Assembly: GCA_902774815.1 (NCBI GenBank)
Contig: CACYJV010000023.1
Coordinates: 1-52,305, forward strand
Source of the DNA: an uncultured Prevotellaceae bacterium
GTDB taxonomy: Bacteria > Bacteroidota > Bacteroidia > Bacteroidales > Bacteroidaceae
Reading direction: 5' to 3'
Length of the DNA: 52,305 bases
Shown here: positions 24,953 to 32,669 of the stretch, in pieces
Layout: each line of letters opens with the position of its first letter
How positions within the stretch are numbered: the first letter of the stretch is position 1
Translations under genes and position numbers: made by a program
The notes under the pieces: generated by a model
What the model saw: only the letters and a program-made list of their open reading frames with translations
What the model was told of the DNA's origin: nothing
Database searches by the model: none

Positions 24953-26569
24953 TTACGATTTACGGTTTTCTTCCTGTGCCTTCTTCTGCTTCAGATGACG
25001 CTGCAAGGTCTGGATGCACTCACGGCGTGGAATAATGACGCTGGTACCATGATAGTTGATTTCCTGACGCATGATGCTCGTGATCTCGGGCATGTTCTTA
25101 GGCAGGGGAACCACCACGTGCAGATGTTCGTCGCTGAGGCCGAGTCCTCTACAGATGGCTTCAAACTTATTGGTTCCGGCAGAGTCCTGACCGCCAGTCA
25201 TGCCCGTAGTCAGATTGTCGCTGATAATCACTGTTATGTCGGCATTCTCGTTGATGGCATCGAGCAGACCTGTCATGCCAGAGTGCGTGAATGTCGAGTC
25301 GCCAATGATGGCTACGGCAGGCCACTGACCAGCATCAGCTGCTCCTTTGGCCATGGTAATAGAAGCACCCATGTCGACGCAGGAATGAATGGCCTTGTAT
25401 GGAGGCAGGAAACCAAGCGTATAGCAACCGATATCGCCAAATACGCGTGGGTTATCGTACTCCTTCAGCACTTCGTTGAGAGCCGTATAGACGTCGCGAT
25501 GACCACAACCCTGACAAAGAGCTGGTGGACGCGGGGCCACATCCTCGCAAGGAGCGAAGTTCTCGCCTACCTTCATGCCGAGAGCTTTCTTCACCACGTC
25601 GGGATTCAGTTCGCCTGTTCGGGGAAGTTCGCCCGTCAGACGTCCCATCACGTTCGGCATATCGGCCACTCCACGCACAATGTCCTCGACGAAGGGCTGT
25701 CCTTCCTCGACTATCAGCACGCGTTCGCACTCGTCGAGCATACGGCGAACGAGCTTCTTCGGCAGCGGATACTGCGAAATCTTCAACAATGGATAGGGAA
25801 TATCACCACCTGCAAAGCACTCGCGCACATAGTTATAACCTATACCACTGGCAATAATGCCAAGCGAGTGGTCGGCTGCATCGGTATAGACATTGTAGGG
25901 CGACGCCATGGAATCCTCTTCCATAGCGAGTTGCTGAGATGTCACGTGGTCATTGCGACGACGGGCATTAGCAGGCAGCAGCACCCAATTCTTAGCCTCA
26001 GCCTCATAGTTCATTTCGTTCTGCTTACGGGCCTCGGGCTTTACCTCGACAACAGCCCGGGAATGAGCCATGCGTGTCGTAACGCGCATGAGCACAGGCA
26101 GTTTCTCCTGCTCGGAGTAGTCGAAGGCGGCAGCTACCATGTCGTAGGCCTCCTGCTGTGATGAGGGCTCAAACGTTGGCAGCATGGCAAACTTGCCATA
26201 GAAGCGCGAATCCTGCTCGTCCTGCGACGAGTGCATCGAAGGATCGTCTGCAACCAGCACGATGAGTCCGCCATTGACGCCCGTCATGGCTGAATTGACA
26301 AATGGGTCGGCGCAAACGTTCAGGCCTACGTGCTTCATGCACACCAGTGCACGCTTGCCCATGAACGACATGCCGAGTGCAGCCTCCATGGCTGTCTTCT
26401 CATTGGTCGACCAACGACTGTGAATGCCACGTTCCTTTGCAAGGGGTGACAGTTGAATAAACTCAGTAATTTCCGTTGAAGGCGTGCCGGGATAGGCATA
26501 GACGCCGCTCAAACCGGCATCGATGGCTCCCTGGGCAATTGCCTCGTCTCCTAATAGAAGTTTCTTCAT
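24953..26569 (-). CDS. iorA: Indolepyruvate:ferredoxin oxidoreductase, alpha subunit (no ferredoxin tail)
   Basis: The 538-residue subunit has a pyrimidine-binding domain (GVYAYPGTPSTEITEF near 22-37, WSTNEKTAMEAALG) and a TPP-binding domain (about 340-510). The latter carries CQGCGHRDVYTAL, the metal/TPP motif GDSTFTHSGMTGLLDAI and ISDNLTTGMTGGQ. Archaeal IorA continues into a C-terminal 2[4Fe-4S] ferredoxin domain. Here the protein stops about 28 residues after VIIPRREC with no CxxCxxC motif. Electrons may therefore pass to a separate ferredoxin. It is the first gene of iorAB, with its own promoter. Confidence 0.93.
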   Translation of the reverse strand: MKKLLLGDEAIAQGAIDAGLSGVYAYPGTPSTEITEFIQLSPLAKERGIHSRWSTNEKTAMEAALGMSFMGKRALVCMKHVGLNVCADPFVNSAMTGVNGGLIVLVADDPSMHSSQDEQDSRFYGKFAMLPTFEPSSQQEAYDMVAAAFDYSEQEKLPVLMRVTTRMAHSRAVVEVKPEARKQNEMNYEAEAKNWVLLPANARRRNDHVTSQQLAMEEDSMASPYNVYTDAADHSLGIIASGIGYNYVRECFAGGDIPYPLLKISQYPLPKKLVRRMLDECERVLIVEEGQPFVEDIVRGVADMPNVMGRLTGELPRTGELNPDVVKKALGMKVGENFAPCEDVAPRPPALCQGCGHRDVYTALNEVLKEYDNPRVFGDIGCYTLGFLPPYKAIHSCVDMGASITMAKGAADAGQWPAVAIIGDSTFTHSGMTGLLDAINENADITVIISDNLTTGMTGGQDSAGTNKFEAICRGLGLSDEHLHVVVPLPKNMPEITSIMRQEINYHGTSVIIPRRECIQTLQRHLKQKKAQEENRKS

Positions 26570-26605
26570 GTTATTATTAGCTTAAGACTTAAACTTATTC
26601 TTCTG

Positions 26606-26613
26606 CAAAGATA
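26606..26613 (-). promoter_or_regulatory. iorAB promoter (TAtcTTTG)
   Basis: TATCTTTG lies 36 nt before the iorA ATG. Confidence 0.65.
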
Positions 26614-26684
26614 CAATAATTTCCGTGAAGTGCCAAACGAAAGTGATACTTTTTTCCCGTCCGAAGAATAGCCTTCGCCATACG

Positions 26685-26794
26685 ATTGGCATGCTATTGA
26701 CATCGGAAAGCATTGCTTTCGGCATTCCAAAGCATTGGGTTAACACCTGCAAAGCATAGGTATTGGGGGTTCAACTCATTGCGATGCACCACAG
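26685..26794. repeat. 22-bp-period degenerate array B (five units)
   Basis: Units begin at 26685, 26707, 26729, 26751 and 26773, again exactly 22 bp apart. The central three share AAAGCATTG or AAAGCATAG; the second contains the full palindromic core AAAGCATTGCTTT. The array lies between the iorAB promoter and the xylA terminator and accounts for most of the 319-nt gap 26570-26888. Confidence 0.78.
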
Positions 26795-26800
26795 AAACGA

Positions 26801-26838
26801 CATCAGGCCGCCGCAACAAACGTTGCAACGGCCTGATG
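26801..26838 (-). terminator. xylose operon terminator hairpin
   Basis: CATCAGGCCG and CGGCCTGATG form a 10-bp stem around an 18-nt loop that can itself pair (GTTGCAAC). There is little T-tract, so it may act as a processed 3' end and not a classic terminator. Confidence 0.65.
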
Positions 26839-26888
26839 AATTGGGTTGAGAAACGGTCCTGAACGAACCATTCGAAACCATCTACCGA

Positions 26889-28208
26889 CTATTTTGCATA
26901 GAGGGCAACGAGAGTCTCGTACTTCTCCTGCTTGCCTGAAATCTGCTTGGGCTCGCCAACCTGCTTGCCATACTCGTAGACCTGCTCCAGCGAAAGGCGG
27001 CCTTCCTCGAATTCCTTACCCATGCCTGCGTCGAACGAAGCATAGCGCTCCTTCTTCATCTTGGGCAGTTCGCTCTCCTCAAGGATAGCTGCAGCGTTCA
27101 TAAGGGCACGTGCCATGGCATCCATACCGCTGATATGAGCAATGAAGAGATCCTCGAGATCGGTCGAGTTACGACGGATCTTGGCATCGAAGTTGGTACC
27201 ACCATCCTTGAAACCACCATTGCGGATGATTTCCAACATGGCCTGTGTCAGTTCGTAGTTGTCGATGGGGAACTGGTCGGTGTCCCAACCGTTCTGCACA
27301 TCACCACGGTTAGCATCGATGGATCCCAGCATATCGTTGTCGACAGCCACTGCCAACTCATGCTCAAAGGTATGACCGGCGAGTGTAGCGTGGTTCACTT
27401 CGATGTTCACCTTGAAGTCCTTGTCAAGTCCATGGGCACGGAGGAAGCCGACAACGGTCTCGGTATCGACGTCGTACTGGTGCTTTGTGGGCTCCATGGG
27501 CTTCGGCTCGATGAGGAAGGTGCCCTTGAAACCTTTGGCGCGTGCATAGTCGCGAGCTGCGGTAAGCATCTGAGCGAGGTGCTCTTTCTCACGCTTCTGG
27601 TCGGTGTTGAGCAGGCTCATGTAGCCCTCGCGGCCACCCCAGAACACATAGTTGGTACCACCCAGCTTAATAGTAGCATCGATGGCGTTCTTAATCTGCA
27701 CAGCAGCACGTGCAACCACGTCGAAATCGGGATTGGTAGCTGCACCGTTCATGTAGCGCTTGTTGCCGAATACGTTGGCTGTACCCCACAGCAGATGGAT
27801 GTTGGGATACTGCTTCATCTTCTCGAGGGCATAGTCTGTGATGATGCGCATACGCTCTTCGTACTCCTCAACGGTAGCACCTTCTTCGACGAGGTCTACA
27901 TCATGGAAGCAGAAGTAGTTGATACCCAGCTTGTCCATGAACTCGAAACCAGCGTCCATCTTGTCCTTGGCACGCTGAACGGGGCACTCAGCCTCATCCC
28001 ACTCATAGGAACGGGTCTGGCCGCCAAACGGATCGGAAGAAGCCTGACCCAGTGTGTGCCACCAAGCCATGGCAAACTTCAGCCAGTCCTTCATCTTTTT
28101 GCCCATCACTTCCTTTTCAGGCTCATAGTAATGGAAAGCCATTACATTCTTACTCTCTGTTCCTTCGAAAGGAACTTTACCGATAAACGGAAAATACTCT
28201 TTTGACAT
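26889..28208 (-). CDS. xylA: Xylose isomerase
   Basis: The 439-residue cytoplasmic TIM-barrel enzyme converts D-xylose to D-xylulose. Motifs: FHDVDLVEEG (catalytic His/Asp region), VFWGGREGYMSLLNTD, the metal-binding FLIEPKPMEPTKHQYD and NIEVNHATLAGHTFEHEL, and GSIDANRGD. Length matches the class II enzymes of Bacteroidetes and other gut bacteria. It lies 81 nt after xylB and is the third gene of xylE-xylB-xylA. No consensus promoter is seen in that gap, so it is probably read from the xylE promoter. Confidence 0.98.
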   Translation of the reverse strand: MSKEYFPFIGKVPFEGTESKNVMAFHYYEPEKEVMGKKMKDWLKFAMAWWHTLGQASSDPFGGQTRSYEWDEAECPVQRAKDKMDAGFEFMDKLGINYFCFHDVDLVEEGATVEEYEERMRIITDYALEKMKQYPNIHLLWGTANVFGNKRYMNGAATNPDFDVVARAAVQIKNAIDATIKLGGTNYVFWGGREGYMSLLNTDQKREKEHLAQMLTAARDYARAKGFKGTFLIEPKPMEPTKHQYDVDTETVVGFLRAHGLDKDFKVNIEVNHATLAGHTFEHELAVAVDNDMLGSIDANRGDVQNGWDTDQFPIDNYELTQAMLEIIRNGGFKDGGTNFDAKIRRNSTDLEDLFIAHISGMDAMARALMNAAAILEESELPKMKKERYASFDAGMGKEFEEGRLSLEQVYEYGKQVGEPKQISGKQEKYETLVALYAK

Positions 28209-28289
28209 CTTTTTAATTTTTTAGATTGACAATATACTATTAAATAATTTACGGATGATTCTTATGTAATCAAAGGCTAAACGTCTGCC

Positions 28290-29777
28290 TTAGAGGTCCT
28301 TTTGCATTTCTGCCTTCCAGCGATTGTAGGCTTCAAGGTAAGCGTTGCGATTGGCCAAGTCGGGCTCAACCACTGCCAGACGCTTCAGCGATGCAAAGGC
28401 TTCGTCGTGGTCCTTATAGAGTCCGCAACCCATACCGGCACCCTTGGCAGCACCAACGGAGCCATCGGTCTCAAGCAACTGAATGGTTGCGCCACTCGTT
28501 GAAGCCAATGTCTGGCGGAAAATGTCGCTCAAGAACATGTTGGCACGACCGGCATGGATGTTCTCAATCTGCATGCCCATGGAGCGCATGATCTCCAATC
28601 CATAGCAGAACGAGAAGACAATGCCTTCTTGTGCGGCACGCATGAGGTGCGCTTTCGTGTGCTTGTTGAAGTTGATGCCGTGGATGGAAGCACCCACCTC
28701 GCGGTTTTCCAGCACGCGTTCGGCACCATTGCCAAACGGAATCACGCTGACGCCCTCGCTACCGATGGGCACATTTGCCATGAGATCGTTCATGTCGGCA
28801 TAGCTGATGCCCTCGGGAGCTACGTTACGACGCATCCATGCGTTAAGAATACCTGTGCCATTGATGCAGAGAAGCACACCGAGGCGCGTCTCATCGCCAT
28901 GGTTGACGTGGGCAAAGGTGTTCACACGCGACTGCGGATCGTAGCGAACGTCGCCTAATACGCCATAGACAACACCCGAAGTGCCTGCCGTGGCTGCTAT
29001 TTCGCCCGGGTTGAACACGTTGAGCGACAGGGCGTTGTTGGGCTGATCGCCGGCTCGATAACTGATGGGAGTGCCTTCTTTCAGGCCTAACTCCTCAGCA
29101 GCGGCCCTGCTGACCGTCGACTGTATGCTGAAAGTGGGCACAACGTTGGGCAATATGTCGCTGGGGAAGCCGAAATAGTCCATCAAGAACTGTGCCGGTC
29201 GGTTTTCCTTGAAGTCCCAAAGCATGCCTTCTGAGAGTCCACTTGCAGTGGTATTGCATTCGCCAGACAGTCTCATGGCAATGTAATCGCCAGGGAGCAT
29301 GATGCGATAGATCTGCTCAAACAGTTCGGGTTCGTTCTCTTTCACCCATGCGAGCTTGGATGCGGTGAAATTACCCGGTGAGTTTAGCAGATGGCTCAGG
29401 CATTGTTCGCTGCCCAATTCGTTAAAAGCACGTTCGCCATAGGGCACGGCACGCGAGTCGCACCAGATGATTGCGTCGCGAAGAGGCTGCAGATTGCGGT
29501 CGACACACACTAGTCCATGCATCTGATAGGAGATGCCTATGGCACAGATCTGGTCGCCTGTGGCACCGGTTTCGCTCATGATCTTGCGCAGCGACAGCTT
29601 CAAATACTGCCACCAGTCATTGGGCGACTGTTCTGCCCAGCCTGCTTTCACTGCCTTGATGGGGGCTTCCGATTCGGGAAAGAATGCAGAGGCAGCACAC
29701 TGTCCGCTCTCCACGTCTACTAATGAGGCTTTCACGGAGCTACTGCCCACGTCGAAGCCAAGGAGAAATTGTTTCAT
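28290..29777 (-). CDS. xylB: Xylulokinase
   Basis: The 495-residue FGGY-family kinase phosphorylates D-xylulose to xylulose-5-phosphate. It starts with the ATP-site strand LLGFDVGSSSVKASLVD. It also shows ISYQMHGLV with the catalytic Asp in WCDSRA, AGTSGVVYG and GAAKGAGMG near the C-terminus. The frame extends to an upstream Met at 29807, which would overlap xylE; the ATG at 29777 (MKQFLLGFD) gives the family N-terminus and a 14-nt gap. It works between XylA and the pentose phosphate pathway. Confidence 0.96.
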   Translation of the reverse strand: MKQFLLGFDVGSSSVKASLVDVESGQCAASAFFPESEAPIKAVKAGWAEQSPNDWWQYLKLSLRKIMSETGATGDQICAIGISYQMHGLVCVDRNLQPLRDAIIWCDSRAVPYGERAFNELGSEQCLSHLLNSPGNFTASKLAWVKENEPELFEQIYRIMLPGDYIAMRLSGECNTTASGLSEGMLWDFKENRPAQFLMDYFGFPSDILPNVVPTFSIQSTVSRAAAEELGLKEGTPISYRAGDQPNNALSLNVFNPGEIAATAGTSGVVYGVLGDVRYDPQSRVNTFAHVNHGDETRLGVLLCINGTGILNAWMRRNVAPEGISYADMNDLMANVPIGSEGVSVIPFGNGAERVLENREVGASIHGINFNKHTKAHLMRAAQEGIVFSFCYGLEIMRSMGMQIENIHAGRANMFLSDIFRQTLASTSGATIQLLETDGSVGAAKGAGMGCGLYKDHDEAFASLKRLAVVEPDLANRNAYLEAYNRWKAEMQKDL

Positions 29778-29791
29778 TTTCACTTCTCTTT

Positions 29792-31258
29792 TTATGATTT
29801 CTTCCAAAGTTTTGTCATATCTTCCAACGTCTTACCCTTGGTTTCGGGCACCAGTTTCCACACGAACAGGGCTGCCAAGACGCAAATGATGCCGTACAAA
29901 CCATAGGTAAACCAATGGCCAAAGTCGTCGCCTTCAGTAAGATGCATGTTGAACATCGGCACAAAGGTACTGGAAACGATGAAATTGAAGATCCACTGGA
30001 ATGCCACTGCAATGGCTACTGCGGCGCCACGGATGGTATTGGGGAATATCTCGGCAATGAGTACCCAGCAGATGGGACCCCATGAGAACATGAACGAAGC
30101 CGAATAGACCATGATGGAAAGCATGGTAACGATTTCCAAACCGGCATGACCGAAAGTCAAAGCCACACCAAAGGCGCCCAAAGCCATGCCGAGCGAACCG
30201 CAGATAAGGAGCGGTTTGCGGCCCAGTTTCTCCACGGTGAAAACGGCAACGAGCGTGAAGAGTATGTTGACAACACCCATCACAACGGTGTTTACCATCG
30301 GGTTTGTCATGCCCATGTCGCCAAAGATGCGCGGAGCATAATAAAGTACGGCGTTAATACCTACGGCCTGTTGGAACACAGAGAGCATGATACCCACGAA
30401 AATGCACAGATAACCATAGGTGAAGAGGCGCTCGGTACGTACGGTGATGGTCTCCTTGATGTCCTGAAGGATCTGGCGAGCCTTAGTGGTTCCATTGATT
30501 TTCGACAGGATCTGCAGTGCTTTTTCGTCCTGACGCACCATGACCAGATAGCGCGGCGTTTCGGGAACGAAGCAAATGAGCACAGTGAAGAGGCCGGCAG
30601 GAACAGCTTCGGAACCGAACATGTAGCGCCAGCCAGTGGCGATAGTCCAGGGATCGCTGCCTGGAGCAACGGCGTTGACACCCTGGCCGATGGATTCTAT
30701 GATAGGATTGGTATGTTCGCCAAGGATAAGGAAGTTAACGAAATAGACCACTAGCTGACCGAAGATGATGGCGAACTGGTTCCACGAGACAAGCATGCCA
30801 CGGATGTCGCTGGGAGCTACCTCACCGATGTACATGGGACAGATAGCAGAAGCCAAACCCACGCCGATGCCTCCGATGATGCGATAGATGTTGAACATGA
30901 TAAGAAGCGAATAGCAGGGCTTTCCATGCTCAAAGAAGAGAAACTCGGGCGACATACTGCCAAGTGCAGAGATAAAGAACAGCATTCCAGCCACCATGAG
31001 CGAACGCTTACGGCCAAGGTTGGAAGCCAGAAGTCCGCTCATTGCAGAACCAATGATGCAACCGATGAGTGCCGAAGCCGACGTGAAGCCATGCAGGCCA
31101 TCGGTATAGGTGAAGTCATCGGCTCCCATGAAGAATGCTTGCAAGCCTTTTTCGGCTCCAGAGATGACGGCGGTGTCGTAGCCAAATAACAATCCGCCCA
31201 AAACGGCCACCATCACAATGGAGATGAGGTAGCCTTTGTTACCTTTTTCTGATGTCAT
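29792..31258 (-). CDS. xylE: D-xylose:H+ symporter, MFS sugar transporter
   Basis: The 488-residue inner-membrane transporter has 12 predicted helices. MFS sugar-porter marks: FGYDTAVISGAE (first helix), GRKRSLM between helices 2 and 3, RIIGGIGVGLASAICPMYIGEVAPSDIRG, PETPRYLV in the central loop, QQAVGINAVLYYAP, GRKPLL and VPETKGKTLEDM at the end. It heads the xylE-xylB-xylA operon under a consensus promoter. D-xylose is assigned from the operon, since related symporters carry other sugars. Confidence 0.93.
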   Translation of the reverse strand: MTSEKGNKGYLISIVMVAVLGGLLFGYDTAVISGAEKGLQAFFMGADDFTYTDGLHGFTSASALIGCIIGSAMSGLLASNLGRKRSLMVAGMLFFISALGSMSPEFLFFEHGKPCYSLLIMFNIYRIIGGIGVGLASAICPMYIGEVAPSDIRGMLVSWNQFAIIFGQLVVYFVNFLILGEHTNPIIESIGQGVNAVAPGSDPWTIATGWRYMFGSEAVPAGLFTVLICFVPETPRYLVMVRQDEKALQILSKINGTTKARQILQDIKETITVRTERLFTYGYLCIFVGIMLSVFQQAVGINAVLYYAPRIFGDMGMTNPMVNTVVMGVVNILFTLVAVFTVEKLGRKPLLICGSLGMALGAFGVALTFGHAGLEIVTMLSIMVYSASFMFSWGPICWVLIAEIFPNTIRGAAVAIAVAFQWIFNFIVSSTFVPMFNMHLTEGDDFGHWFTYGLYGIICVLAALFVWKLVPETKGKTLEDMTKLWKKS

Positions 31259-31290
31259 GATATCAAATGATGATTTGTATAATTGTACTG

Positions 31291-31320
31291 CAAAAATACA
31301 ATTTTATTTGAAACTATCAA
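31291..31320 (-). promoter_or_regulatory. xyl operon promoter (TTG-N19-TAttTTTG)
   Basis: TATTTTTG (31291-31298) and TTG (31318-31320) are 19 nt apart. The box lies 32 nt before the xylE ATG. AT-rich sequence surrounds it, and no regulator gene is in the window. Confidence 0.7.
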
Positions 31321-31375
31321 GCGGAAAACCTAAAAATGAAACAAAATGGGAAACATTTGAAACATTTCAAATCAT

Positions 31376-32431
31376 TCATCGACCGTTTTTCTGCCAATAG
31401 CGCTCCAAACGACGCGCCTCACGCTTTGTGATCTGTATGACACTACCATGCTTTGGCGACACAAAATTGGTCGCTTTCATCGGTCCTTCGTTAAAACGGC
31501 CGAGGGGTTTGAAGGTCTTGAAGTCGGTTGTCTCTACAAAACCGAAGTTATGGGGATGGATGCTGAAGATGTCATACATCAGCACCCAGCAGTCCTGCCC
31601 AATGCGTTTCCACATGTTGGGGGCCTCGCAGGCACCACGTTCGCCGTCAATCTGCTCGGGATGGTAGTCGTTGTAGGAATTGATGCGGTCGGAAATCATG
31701 TATTTGATGCCACCTGGATTCTCTTGTGCCACATAGGTCATGAAGAAACGGCCGTCTGGCATAGGGCAGATGTCGGCATCGAGCACCTGAATCTTCTCGT
31801 CGGGATATTCAAAGAGCAACTGTGGTTCGGTGACGAGGTCTGTGAAATCGTCGTTGGCATAGCTGTAATAAAGCTTGGTACGGCCACCTGGATGCTGTCG
31901 GATGGTGAAATAGACCATGAGTTGCTGCCGTTCAGGATCCCAGATGGTCTGCGGTGCCCATGCACAACCCAGTTCGCCGAAGTTCTCCGGGAATGCCTTG
32001 TCGATGCGCACCTCGGTATGTGTCCAATGAATAAGGTCTTTGGAGCGTATCAGTACGAGTCCGCGATTGTTGCCCCATCCATAGTTGTCGGGGCGTTCCC
32101 ATTGGGTTGTCCGGTAACCGGCACGCTTTCCAAACACGTGAAGGTCTGTCATGGCAATATAGAACATGCCGTTTGGCGCCCGGCAGATGTGCGGGTCGCG
32201 AATGCCATGTTGGTCGGCTATACTGTCGCCAGCAATGACTGGTCGCCCGTCGTTGACTGCCGTGAAAGTGTAACCGTCGTAGCTGACGGCCATAAACAGG
32301 CTATGTGTGGGGTCGTTGAAGAAGGTAAAGAGATAGGCACCCATCTTCTTTTCCGAAGGACGACGCCCTTCAGCAGGCTGAACGGCCAGCAATGCCAGCA
32401 CAGTCATTAAGAATAAACAGTGTTTTTTCAT
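31376..32431 (-). CDS. Secreted glycoside hydrolase family 43-like enzyme
   Basis: The 351-residue protein has a signal peptide (MKKHCLFLMTVLALLAVQPAEG) and a five-bladed propeller pattern. GIRDPHICR carries a candidate base Asp, CAWAPQTIWDPERQQ and LDADICPMPDG carry the pKa-modulating Asp, and GACEAPNMWKR carries the likely acid Glu. GH43 members are beta-xylosidases or alpha-L-arabinofuranosidases; the subfamily is not readable. It lies just upstream of the xyl operon on the same strand with its own promoter, so release of xylose or arabinose for uptake is plausible. An upstream Met 3 codons earlier is less likely. Confidence 0.87.
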   Translation of the reverse strand: MKKHCLFLMTVLALLAVQPAEGRRPSEKKMGAYLFTFFNDPTHSLFMAVSYDGYTFTAVNDGRPVIAGDSIADQHGIRDPHICRAPNGMFYIAMTDLHVFGKRAGYRTTQWERPDNYGWGNNRGLVLIRSKDLIHWTHTEVRIDKAFPENFGELGCAWAPQTIWDPERQQLMVYFTIRQHPGGRTKLYYSYANDDFTDLVTEPQLLFEYPDEKIQVLDADICPMPDGRFFMTYVAQENPGGIKYMISDRINSYNDYHPEQIDGERGACEAPNMWKRIGQDCWVLMYDIFSIHPHNFGFVETTDFKTFKPLGRFNEGPMKATNFVSPKHGSVIQITKREARRLERYWQKNGR

Positions 32432-32578
32432 TATTTCCATGTTTAGTTTTCAAAAGGATTGCCCTACGATTCGATTGCTTAGGCAGCACTCACCGACAGC
32501 CCTTTACAGCAACATCAGCTGTATGTTAATGGCATAGGCATAGCTTCTCCCGACTTATCACATTCGGAAGTGTGGTTA

Positions 32579-32610
32579 CAAAAGTACGAACTTTTTTTAA
32601 ATTGACAAAA
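32579..32610 (-). promoter_or_regulatory. GH43 gene promoter (TTTTG-N19-TActTTTG) with long leader
   Basis: TACTTTTG is at 32579-32586 with TTTTG 19 nt upstream. The leader to the ATG is about 145 nt and contains a hairpin (CACACTTCCGAATGTG). No known riboswitch was recognised. Confidence 0.7.
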
Positions 32611-32669
32611 AGTTCAGCGTGAAATGTCAACACGCTGTTACATGGAAATGTGCAGGACGATGCTAAAGC

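Noticed and set aside
24995-26161. 388-codon frame opposite iorA
   Set aside because: Antisense to a full-length IorA with all motifs; no promoter and no recognisable domain.
27135-28205. 356-codon frame opposite xylA
   Set aside because: Antisense to xylose isomerase; low-information translation.
31448-32410. 320-codon frame opposite the GH43 gene
   Set aside because: Antisense to a complete GH43 enzyme with signal peptide; no independent support.
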